In this document: positions 1 to 6,004 of the stretch, piece by piece
How positions within the stretch are numbered: the first letter of the stretch is position 1
Layout: each line of letters opens with the position of its first letter
Assembly (NCBI GenBank): GCA_964405825.1
Contig: CAYOPI010000070.1
Location: forward strand, 1-15,942
DNA from: JBHJGM01 sp964405825
Lineage (GTDB): Bacteria > Verrucomicrobiota > Verrucomicrobiia > Opitutales > JBHJGM01
Length of the DNA stretch: 15,942 bases
Direction of reading: 5' to 3'
Translations under genes and position numbers: made by a program
The notes under the pieces: model-generated
Database searches by the model: none
What the model was told of the DNA's origin: nothing
Seen by the model: the letters and a program-made list of their open reading frames with translations, nothing else

Positions 1-107
1 TCGCCGGTACCAAAAGACGTCGGCGATGGCGTGTGAAGGAAGGCGTTTGCGGTCGAGCGGGGCGAGGGTGTAAGGCGGCGGGTGCGTCTCGCGCGCATCG
101 GCCCGTC

Positions 108-608
108 ATGCACCCGGTCATCATCGTACGTCATCCCAAGGAGCGCCTGAGCAAGTGCAGCCTGCGCGGCCTGGAGGGGCGGGAGGGCCTGGAGTTCCGG
201 CGGGCGACGCGCTCCTTCCGGCTGGATGTGCGCGGCCACCTGCTGCTGCAGCTGGGGGCTCCGGTGCTGACGGCAGCCCATCGACTTGACCCGACCACAG
301 GCCGGCCACGGCCCTTGGTCCTGCTCGACAGCACGTGGCGACTGGTGCCACAACTGGAGGCATCGCTCGACAATCTGGCCGAGGCCGTGCCGGTGGGATT
401 GCCCGCAGCGTTGCAGACGGCCTATCCGCGCACGTCGAAGCTGGCCGAAGATCCGCCGGGGCGGCTGTCCTCCATCGAAGCGCTTTACGTGGCGCTGCGC
501 TTACTCGGTGAGGATGACCCGACCGTGCTGGCAGGTTACCACTGGCGCGAGGCCTTCCTCGAGGCGTTGAGGCGTCACCCGGCCTTTGCGTCGACGCGCG
601 AGCTCTAG
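108..608 (+). CDS. TDD-superfamily (Tsr3/DTW-like) aminocarboxypropyltransferase
   Basis: The 166-residue protein resembles the Tsr3/DTW (TDD) family, whose known members transfer an aminocarboxypropyl group from S-adenosylmethionine to rRNA (Tsr3) or tRNA (the DTW protein TapT). Visible features are an N-terminal HPKERLSKCSL segment (residues 8-18) like the DPKRCSGKKL start of Tsr3, a central LLDSTWR with the D-x-T-W pattern of DTW proteins, and a C-terminal RLSSIEALYVALRLLG helix like the EALA helix of Tsr3, followed by a HW-x-x-AFLE stretch. The ATG at 108 was chosen because the family match begins just after it; a GTG at 33 would add 25 low-complexity residues. No Shine-Dalgarno is visible. 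The gene converges on the cyclic-nucleotide-binding gene and overlaps it by four bases. The family is fairly secure; whether the target is rRNA or tRNA cannot be told from the sequence. Confidence 0.8.
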   Translation: MHPVIIVRHPKERLSKCSLRGLEGREGLEFRRATRSFRLDVRGHLLLQLGAPVLTAAHRLDPTTGRPRPLVLLDSTWRLVPQLEASLDNLAEAVPVGLPAALQTAYPRTSKLAEDPPGRLSSIEALYVALRLLGEDDPTVLAGYHWREAFLEALRRHPAFASTREL

Positions 609-1072
609 CTTTTGGCGGCGGCGACCGAGGTGAGCCGGCCGGAGGTGTTGCGCAGATTCAGGCTGAGCAGCCGGGCGATGTTGCGCAGGATTTCCACGGC
701 GATGTCGGGGCGCGAATCGGTCATGGAGTCAAAGGTTTCGCGGTCGAGCGCGAGCAGGCTGGTGCCCTCGGTCGCGCGCACGCTGGCCGAGCGCGGCGAG
801 TGATCGACAATCGCCATCTCGCCGAGGATGCGTCCGGAGGAAACCGTGGCCAGCGGCATCTCGTTGCCAAGCTCGTCCTCTTTGACCACGCGGCACTCGC
901 CCCGCAGAATGAAATACAGGGTATCGCCCACGTCGCCTTCGCGAAAGAGGGTTTCGCCTGAGGGCAGGTTGATCACCTGGACCTTGCGCGCGAGGGACTT
1001 CAACTGCCCGGCGTTCAGGCTGTCGAAGAGGGCGCACTCGGAAAGGGCGCCAACAATGGCCTCTTCTTGCAT
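605..1072 (-). CDS. Single-domain cyclic nucleotide-binding protein
   Basis: This 155-residue protein is essentially one cyclic-nucleotide-binding (CAP effector-like) beta-roll with a C-terminal helix. The N-terminal part shows the usual LPSGETLFREGDVGD strand-turn (residues 36-50) and YFILRGECRVV (53-63). The phosphate-binding cassette is GEMAIVDHSPRSASV (84-98), where Glu85 and Arg94-Ser95 occupy the positions that contact the cyclic nucleotide in CRP and PKA regulatory domains. There is no helix-turn-helix after the C-helix, so it is not a Crp/Fnr transcription factor. It is more likely a small cytosolic sensor or a regulatory subunit acting on a partner protein. The ATG at 1072 has no Shine-Dalgarno. 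An AT-rich island about 50 bases upstream is the likely promoter region. The partner and the ligand (cAMP, cGMP or neither) are unknown. Confidence 0.9.
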   Translation of the reverse strand: MQEEAIVGALSECALFDSLNAGQLKSLARKVQVINLPSGETLFREGDVGDTLYFILRGECRVVKEDELGNEMPLATVSSGRILGEMAIVDHSPRSASVRATEGTSLLALDRETFDSMTDSRPDIAVEILRNIARLLSLNLRNTSGRLTSVAAAKS

Positions 1073-1123
1073 CAGGAAATGGGGGCAATGCGGTCGTTAC
1101 GTGCAGGGCGCACGCGTCTCTTT

Positions 1124-1138
1124 GTATAATATATAATC
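1124..1138 (-). promoter_or_regulatory. AT-only island, likely -10 region of the cNMP-binding gene
   Basis: Fourteen of these fifteen positions form an almost uninterrupted A/T run inside GC-rich DNA. Read on the minus strand it offers TATATT (1128-1133) and TATTAT (1126-1131) as -10 hexamers, about 55 bases ahead of the ATG at 1072. The hexamer 17 bases upstream (GTGAAC at 1149-1154) is only a weak -35. The plus strand also shows two TATAAT matches (1125-1130 and 1132-1137), but no plus-strand gene follows, so the minus strand is preferred. Confidence 0.35.
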
Positions 1139-1231
1139 GTCGAGGCCCGTTCACGATTGAGCCAATGGGGGACAATGTTGGTAACTTTCGGTAGTCCCGG
1201 TACCGTATTTTACCTACAATGGCTCGGGTGG

Positions 1232-1250
1232 CCCGGCAAAGGTTGCCCGG
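1232..1250 (-). terminator. GC-rich stem-loop downstream of the CPT-like kinase gene
   Basis: An inverted repeat of eight bases with one mismatch (CCCGGCAA / TTGCCCGG) encloses a three-base loop, about 30 bases past the stop of the kinase gene. It has no U-run, so it is at best a weak intrinsic terminator or an mRNA 3'-end structure. The rest of the gap from 1073 to 1281 holds only the AT island described separately. Confidence 0.25.
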
Positions 1251-1281
1251 CGGGTAGCGTTCGGGGCCGTTGGGGACGGTC

Positions 1282-1878
1282 TCAGCCCTGGACTTTGTGC
1301 GAGCGCGGTGCGGGTCGGCGGAGGTTGCCGCGGCGCACCAGACGGCGGCGCATCTGCTCAAAGGCCGTGGGCGTCAGCCCGCATTGGACGAGGCCCAGCA
1401 ACTGATGGGCGGCGTCTTCGGGGCAGGTCCGGGCGGTGTCGATTTCCAGGTCGTAGCAGCAGTGGCGGTGAACGATGGCGGCCTGCTTGCGGGCCAGGCC
1501 CAGCTGGCGGTCCTGACGGTTGCGCTCGCGTTGCTCGAGCAGGTCGAGGTCGCAGTGCAGCCCGACGAAATAGACGGTGTGTTCGCGCAGGCTCAGCAGG
1601 CAGTCTTCCAGCCAGGAGCGTTGTTCGAGCACGTGGTCGACGATGACGGAGGGGCCGCAGCTGGCCAGCAGCGGGAGCGCACGGTGAAAGGCCTGAACGA
1701 CCGGGGGCAGCAGCTGCGGGCGCAGTTCATCGTCGGCCAGCACTTCATCGCTGAGCATGAAGATGAAATTGTCGACGGAGGCGTAGAGGACCGGGTCGGG
1801 CGCCAGCTTCTGATACAGTTCGGCCAGCGTGGTCTTCCCCGAGGAGGAGGTTCCATTGAGAAAAACGACGGCGGCCAT
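1282..1878 (-). CDS. Chloramphenicol phosphotransferase-like P-loop kinase
   Basis: The 198-residue product looks like the CPT family of small P-loop kinases, named for the Streptomyces venezuelae enzyme that phosphorylates the 3-hydroxyl of chloramphenicol. The Walker A motif GTSSSGKTTL lies at residues 9-18. It is followed by the family's VD segment (Asp36), matching the catalytic-base Asp37 of the S. venezuelae enzyme. A lid-like RERNRQDRQLGLARKQ region and a VHRHCCYDLEIDT segment are also typical of the family. The ATG at 1878 puts the P-loop at the usual distance from the N-terminus; an upstream in-frame start would run into the preceding gene. No Shine-Dalgarno is seen. The gene lies 34 bases after the 71-residue gene and may be cotranscribed with it. 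Many family members do not act on chloramphenicol, so the substrate is open; drug resistance should not be assumed. Confidence 0.85.
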   Translation of the reverse strand: MAAVVFLNGTSSSGKTTLAELYQKLAPDPVLYASVDNFIFMLSDEVLADDELRPQLLPPVVQAFHRALPLLASCGPSVIVDHVLEQRSWLEDCLLSLREHTVYFVGLHCDLDLLEQRERNRQDRQLGLARKQAAIVHRHCCYDLEIDTARTCPEDAAHQLLGLVQCGLTPTAFEQMRRRLVRRGNLRRPAPRSHKVQG

Positions 1879-1912
1879 GACAGGAGTAATGATTGGCCGC
1901 AAACGGTCCGAA

Positions 1913-2128
1913 TTAAATGTCCTTTTTGGCCAGCGCTTCAACCCGTTGGAGCATCGCATGATACGCATCCGGATGCAGCGCGAAGGATTCGGCGGCGATC
2001 GGCCGCGCCTCCTCGCAAGGGGGCTGGGCAGGTACGTTGAGGGTGCGGCGGCTGTGGCCGGTGTCGTAGGTTACGCAATAGCCCTGGCCGTTGGCCACAG
2101 AGAGCGCGTGGACTTTTCCCGGGAGCAT
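1913..2128 (-). CDS. Small hypothetical protein (71 residues)
   Basis: I do not recognise this protein. The start at ATG 2128 is supported by a GGAGG seven bases upstream, one of the few good ribosome binding sites in the window. The product begins MLPGKVHALSVANGQGYCV, has two cysteines (one in a PPCEEARPI stretch), and ends in a predicted helix (DAYHAMLQRVEALAKKDI). There is no membrane segment or signal peptide. The first half could form a small beta sheet. It sits between tRNA-Val and the CPT-like kinase gene on the same strand, 34 bases ahead of the kinase gene, so the two are probably cotranscribed. A longer reading from GTG 2188 is possible but lacks a ribosome site. It is moderately likely to be a real gene. 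Confidence 0.6.
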   Translation of the reverse strand: MLPGKVHALSVANGQGYCVTYDTGHSRRTLNVPAQPPCEEARPIAAESFALHPDAYHAMLQRVEALAKKDI

Positions 2129-2135
2129 TCCCATT

Positions 2136-2140
2136 CCTCC
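2136..2140 (-). promoter_or_regulatory. Shine-Dalgarno site deciding the start of the 71-residue gene
   Basis: GGAGG on the minus strand lies seven bases ahead of the ATG at 2128. The alternative ATG at 2134 would be only one base from the site, so the downstream ATG is preferred. A short GC hairpin, GGGC-GTGC-GCCC (2151-2162), lies just upstream of this site. Confidence 0.6.
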
Positions 2141-2221
2141 AAGGTGCCCCGGGCGTGCGCCCAGGCAAGAACACAGTGACGAATGCACCCTGAGAGCCGC
2201 CCCGATTGCAGCCTCAGGAAA

Positions 2222-2298
2222 TGGTGGACGCGCACGGATTCGAACCGTGGACTTCTACCGTGTGAAGGTAGCGCTCTAACCAACTGAGCTACGCGTCC
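2222..2298 (-). tRNA. tRNA-Val (anticodon CAC), CCA encoded
   Basis: A complete 77-base cloverleaf is seen on the minus strand. The acceptor stem is GGACGCG/CGCGTCC and the D-stem GCTC/GAGC. The anticodon stem CTACC/GGTAG carries the loop TTCACAC (anticodon CAC at 2262-2264, reading GUG). A five-base variable loop follows, then the T-arm CACGG-TTCGAAT-CCGTG, discriminator A and an encoded CCA. All stems pair without mismatch. Confidence 0.97.
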
Positions 2299-2318
2299 GC
2301 CTTGGTCAGGAAAGAGAG

Positions 2319-2346
2319 AGATTAGCGCTTTGGCGGACTTTGGCAA
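2319..2346 (-). promoter_or_regulatory. Candidate promoter of tRNA-Val(CAC)
   Basis: On the minus strand a TTGCCA hexamer (2341-2346, five of six to the -35 consensus) is followed after 16 bases by TAATCT (2319-2324, a weak -10). The -10 ends about 20 bases before the tRNA 5' end at 2298, a reasonable spacing for a stable RNA promoter. It lies in the 63-base gap after the LacI-type gene. Confidence 0.35.
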
Positions 2347-2361
2347 GCCAGCCTGACGGGG

Positions 2362-3405
2362 CTACCGGGGCCAGTGTGGCAGGTGCAGGCCCTTGACCTC
2401 GCGCAGGCTTCCGTTGAAGACGACCGAGGGCACGGGCCCGGTCACCTCGTTGGTCGCCAGGTCGATGGCCATGCGGGCGGCGGCCTGACCCATCTCAAAG
2501 CGCGGGACAAAGCTGGTGATGAAGTCGCGCAGGACGTACTGGGCGAAGAGGCCGTAGTCGAAAGCCGCGTAGGCGAGGCCCTCCAGATCGATGCCCATCT
2601 TTATCAGAATGCGATCGGTCATGACCAGGGTGTGCTCGTTGTAGGCGACGATGGCCTCCGGGCGATCCGTGGCGCGCATGGCCTCAATCAACCGGTTCTT
2701 GGGGTCGCGCTCAGGTACGAGGAACGTCCGGGGCTCCAGCCCGCGTTCGCGCATACAGGCTTCGTAGGTGGCCTGGCGTTCGACGGCGCTGTGGTGGTTA
2801 TAGGTATCGTAGAGGGGAACGTAGACGATGCGCTTCAGCTCCATTTCGAAGAGCCGCTGCATGAGTAGCCGAGTGGCGTCGACCTCGTCGCAGTAGACGG
2901 CGTTGTGCGCGGCTTTTTCGTTGAGGTAAACAATCGGCAGGTTGCTCTCATTGACGGCTTCGGCGACCTCGGAGGGAATGTAGCGGGCATTGCCGATGAC
3001 CATCGCATCGAGGTGGGCCTGACGAAAAATTGACGGCAGGGTGTTGGGCCCGCCCGCCTCGGAGTTTGACATACGGATCAGTACGATGTGGTAGTCGCGA
3101 TCCGAGGCGGCGGTGTAGAGACCATCACGGTACTCGATGGGTTCGTGGTAAAGGGGTCCCTGCGCCAGGGTGAAGAAGCCGAGGTTGAAGGTGCGCTGGC
3201 TGCGCATGGCCCGCGCGGAAATGTTAGGTCTGTAGTTGAGGTCCTTAACCGCGCGCAGGATGCGTTCGCGCGTGCTCTCGGAGACGCCGATCTTGCGGGT
3301 GTCGCCCCGGAAGACAGCGCTGACGGCGGCCTGCGAAACGCCCGCGCGCTTGGCGACGTCCTTCTGGGTGACGCCTCCACGGCGGCTCGGCGAACTCGGG
3401 TGCAT
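2362..3405 (-). CDS. LacI-family transcriptional regulator
   Basis: This is a 347-residue LacI/GalR-type repressor. The N-terminal helix-turn-helix is VTQKDVAKRAGVSQAAVSAV (residues 12-31). The hinge YRPNISARAMRSQRT (58-72) has Met in place of the usual minor-groove Leu of the ARAL hinge. The rest is a periplasmic-binding-protein-like effector domain, ending in the typical EMGQAAARMAIDLA helix and a VVFNGSLREVKGL strand. ATG 3405 was chosen because it places the helix-turn-helix at the normal distance; an in-frame TTG at 3456 adds 17 unlikely residues. No Shine-Dalgarno is visible. It starts 70 bases after the last gene of the VWA operon on the same strand. No sugar transport or catabolic gene is adjacent, so ligand and targets are unknown. 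It may control itself or the upstream operon, but this is inference. Confidence 0.95.
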   Translation of the reverse strand: MHPSSPSRRGGVTQKDVAKRAGVSQAAVSAVFRGDTRKIGVSESTRERILRAVKDLNYRPNISARAMRSQRTFNLGFFTLAQGPLYHEPIEYRDGLYTAASDRDYHIVLIRMSNSEAGGPNTLPSIFRQAHLDAMVIGNARYIPSEVAEAVNESNLPIVYLNEKAAHNAVYCDEVDATRLLMQRLFEMELKRIVYVPLYDTYNHHSAVERQATYEACMRERGLEPRTFLVPERDPKNRLIEAMRATDRPEAIVAYNEHTLVMTDRILIKMGIDLEGLAYAAFDYGLFAQYVLRDFITSFVPRFEMGQAAARMAIDLATNEVTGPVPSVVFNGSLREVKGLHLPHWPR

Positions 3406-3434
3406 AATAATATAATCGGCCCGAATCAGTTCCG

Positions 3435-3473
3435 ATTGCAATGCGAAATGTGTCAACGCAAATATCTCGCATT
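3435..3473. promoter_or_regulatory. Palindrome-rich segment upstream of the LacI-type gene
   Basis: The 70-base gap between the VWA operon and the regulator gene is AT-richer than its surroundings. It holds a perfect eight-base palindrome, ATTGCAAT (3435-3442), and a perfect seven-base inverted repeat, AATGCGA (3440-3446) / TCGCATT (3467-3473), with a 20-base spacer. A perfect TTGACA on the minus strand (3451-3456) lies between the arms and could be a -35 box, but no good -10 follows at 16-18 bases. An autoregulatory operator is one reading; a weak hairpin at the operon's end is another. Confidence 0.3.
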
Positions 3474-3475
3474 AT

Positions 3476-6004
3476 TCACCATCGGCCGAGCCAGCCGGTG
3501 CGCGTCTGGAGGGCTTCCAGCAGCAGCAGCGCCAGAAGCAGAGCCGCCAGGTAAAGACGCAAATCGAGCGGGATTTGGGCCGAGCGTTCCTCCCAGATGG
3601 AGGGCAGGCGGATGCGCTCGACCCCGCCGGAGGCGGCCGAAACCCGGCGCAGTTGCTCGACGGCGGCCGCGTTGGCGCGCCACTCCAGATCCTGGCCGAC
3701 GGCGAGCGGTCCGAAAGGCAGGGTGAACTCGCCGCTGCGCACGGCGCCGCGAACGGGCTTGCCGTAGGCCAGCGGCACGTTGGCGCGGAGGAGGCCGGGC
3801 TTGAGTCGCTCCCAGGTTCCCTGGGCGGGTGCATCGTCGCCCTGCTGGGTGTAAACGAGCCGGGGCAGTTCGCGGGCGAGGTCCAGGCCGGCCTGGGCGT
3901 CGTAGACCAGCTCGATTTCGAGGCGGTTGCCGTTGACGCGTGTGCGCAGGGTCTGGCCGGGCGGGCTGGCGGGGCGGCTGAGCCAGCGCAGGAGCGTGCC
4001 GGAGAAGTTGCGGTAGTCGGCCCACCCGAGGATGGGCTCGGCCGAGGGCCCGGCCATGGCAAAGGTGACGGCGGCGCTGCGCCCGGCCCCGCGCTGCCAG
4101 AAGGCGACGAGGGGGGCGGTGTTCTCGTCGTTGGAGATGGCCGTGAGGGTGGCCTCTTCCTTGGGGTAGCAGAGATTGTAGCCGCCGGCGCGGGGCGGCC
4201 AGAGCGGTTCACGGGCGGCGATCTGACCCCAGCCGCCGACCGGCTCAAAGAGCACCGGCTCGTCCACGAACATCGAGCGCGCCACCACGACGGTCTCCTG
4301 ACTGAAGAGCGAGGGGATGCGGCGGGCGTCGTTGGTGAAGTAGACCCGGCCGTTGCCGCGTTTGGCGATGTCCTGGAGGAAGGCGGCGTCGGGATCGGTG
4401 TCGGTGCCCAGGCCGATGACGCTGACGGTGGCACCGGCCTGAGTGACTTTTTCAAGCAGTTGCTGGTACCTGCCGGGTTCCTCGGAATCGGCGGCGTCGG
4501 AGAAAAGCACGATGTGGCGCTGGCCGACGTTGACCTTCTCGATCTCCTGCCAGGCGCGGGCCAGGCCGGTGTACACGAAGATACCTCCGCCCATGCTTTC
4601 GATGGCGCCGATGCGCCGGATGATCTGGCCGCGGTGCGGCTGGACGTTGGTCAGCGGGACGACGGTATTCGGGGCGCTGTCGACGGCGAAGACGGTGACG
4701 GCATCCAGGTCGCCGAGCAGTTCCACGGCGTTGATCGCGCCGGCGTTGGCCAGGTCCATCTTGGTCTTGCGGGTGGCCCCGGCCACGACCGCGCCCATCG
4801 AGCCGGAGCGGTCCAGGACCATCGCCAGGGCCACGGCGAGCTTGCGCTGCTCCTGCTTGAGTTCCATGGAGACGGGCAGGATGTCCTCGATGGGTGAGCG
4901 CGCATAGCCACCCGAGCCAAAGCTGTTTTTGCCCCCGACCATGAGCAGGCCGCCGCCCTGCTCGCGCACGTAAAAGGGGAGGGCATCGGCGAAGGGCTCG
5001 GACAGGCGGTGAAAGGGCACATCGTGGAGGATGACGGCCTGCGCGCCGGCGAGGCGTCCGGGGTTGAGGGCACGGTGCTCGGTGATGAGTTCGACGCGGA
5101 GGTTGTCCTCCTGCAGGGCACGGGCGAGAGGGTCGTCGTCGTAGCGTGAGATGAGCAGGATGCGCGGGCCCGAACGCGTCTCCACCCATTGGGTCAGGCG
5201 GTTGTTGCCGGGCCGGGGGTCGCCGGGGTGGTCGAGGGTGAGGGTGTAGGCGCTGGCCCCGGCGCCGCGCAGGCGGTCGGCCAGGCGCAGGCGGGCCCTG
5301 CCGTTGTCGGCGAAGGTCACGGTGTCTTCGCCAAGAATCTGGCCGTCGCGTTCCAGGCGCCACGTTGCGCTTTGGCCCGGCGCACCCGAAAAAGCCGCCT
5401 CGATGACGAAGGTCTCGTTGTCCTGAACGTGCGGGGGCAGCTCCAGCCGGTCCACCTGGAAGTCCTCAAGGGCGCTCTGGGGAAAGAGGCGGTAGTCCAG
5501 CGGGACGCGTTCGCGCTGCAGGCGGGCGGCGACGCCGTCGAGGGATTCGGTGCTGTTGCCGTCGGTCAGCACGAGCAGGCGCGAGGAACGCTCGGGGTCG
5601 CGCTGCAGGAGCGCGAACTGCACACCCAGGGCGAGATTGGTCTGGCCGGTGTCGCCCTGAAAGCGCCCGCCCTCGGCCTGCTCGCGCTGGAGGGCTTCGG
5701 CGGCGAAGTCGATGAAGCGCAGGCGGTAGCGGTCACTGCCGGGCGGCTCGAGCAGGCTCTCCTGCTCGCGCAGGGACGCCTCGATGGCCTCGGCGGCGGA
5801 GTCGGAACGGTCGACCAGGACAAAGAGGTCGAGCCCGTCGGCCTCGCGGGTGAGTACGGGTTCGACCAGGATGAGGACGAGCAGGGCCAGACACAGTGCG
5901 CGCAGGGGCCGCCACAGGCGCAGGGGTTTCTGCCACCAGCCCAGAAACAGCAGGACGGGGATCAGCAGGAACCACTCGGGCGCGTTGAGGGTGAGGCCGG
6001 TCAT
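3476..6004 (-). CDS. Double-VWA protein with amidotransferase-like domain
   Basis: The 842-residue protein is anchored by two N-terminal membrane helices (about 11-24 and 33-51) and one near the C-terminus (about 813-831). The basic loop between the first two puts the large middle outside the cytoplasm by the positive-inside rule. The first von Willebrand A domain has a full metal site: Asp65-x-Ser67-x-Ser69, Thr122 in a TNLALG turn, and Asp148 in LTDG. A class-I glutamine-amidotransferase-like segment follows, with GGGLLMVGGKNSFGSGGY at 350-367 and no catalytic cysteine. The second VWA domain has Asp398-x-Ser400-x-Ser402 and Asp503, but GGGIFVYTGL where a metal-binding Thr is usual. Proteins of this build are typical last members of MoxR/VWA operons. 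ATG 6004 overlaps the BatA-like stop; a GGAG lies nine bases upstream. The molecular role is unknown. Confidence 0.93.
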   Translation of the reverse strand: MTGLTLNAPEWFLLIPVLLFLGWWQKPLRLWRPLRALCLALLVLILVEPVLTREADGLDLFVLVDRSDSAAEAIEASLREQESLLEPPGSDRYRLRFIDFAAEALQREQAEGGRFQGDTGQTNLALGVQFALLQRDPERSSRLLVLTDGNSTESLDGVAARLQRERVPLDYRLFPQSALEDFQVDRLELPPHVQDNETFVIEAAFSGAPGQSATWRLERDGQILGEDTVTFADNGRARLRLADRLRGAGASAYTLTLDHPGDPRPGNNRLTQWVETRSGPRILLISRYDDDPLARALQEDNLRVELITEHRALNPGRLAGAQAVILHDVPFHRLSEPFADALPFYVREQGGGLLMVGGKNSFGSGGYARSPIEDILPVSMELKQEQRKLAVALAMVLDRSGSMGAVVAGATRKTKMDLANAGAINAVELLGDLDAVTVFAVDSAPNTVVPLTNVQPHRGQIIRRIGAIESMGGGIFVYTGLARAWQEIEKVNVGQRHIVLFSDAADSEEPGRYQQLLEKVTQAGATVSVIGLGTDTDPDAAFLQDIAKRGNGRVYFTNDARRIPSLFSQETVVVARSMFVDEPVLFEPVGGWGQIAAREPLWPPRAGGYNLCYPKEEATLTAISNDENTAPLVAFWQRGAGRSAAVTFAMAGPSAEPILGWADYRNFSGTLLRWLSRPASPPGQTLRTRVNGNRLEIELVYDAQAGLDLARELPRLVYTQQGDDAPAQGTWERLKPGLLRANVPLAYGKPVRGAVRSGEFTLPFGPLAVGQDLEWRANAAAVEQLRRVSAASGGVERIRLPSIWEERSAQIPLDLRLYLAALLLALLLLEALQTRTGWLGRW

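Noticed and set aside
1..36. An open frame from base 1 ending in TGA at 34, and a TCGCCG/CGGCGA inverted repeat (1-6 and 21-26)
   Set aside because: Eleven codons cannot support a gene tail, and a six-base repeat with a 14-base loop and no U-run is not a convincing terminator.
33..107. GTG start at 33 for the TDD protein
   Set aside because: The extra 25 residues are Gly/Ala/Arg-rich, do not match the family and have no ribosome site.
605..1072. Crp/Fnr transcription factor
   Set aside because: The protein ends shortly after the C-helix; there is no helix-turn-helix.
1282..1878. Chloramphenicol resistance gene
   Set aside because: The family match covers fold and catalytic residues only; many homologs have unknown substrates.
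1270..2040. 256-codon plus-strand frame
   Set aside because: It is antisense to the CPT-like kinase, which has an intact P-loop; the frame itself shows no motif.
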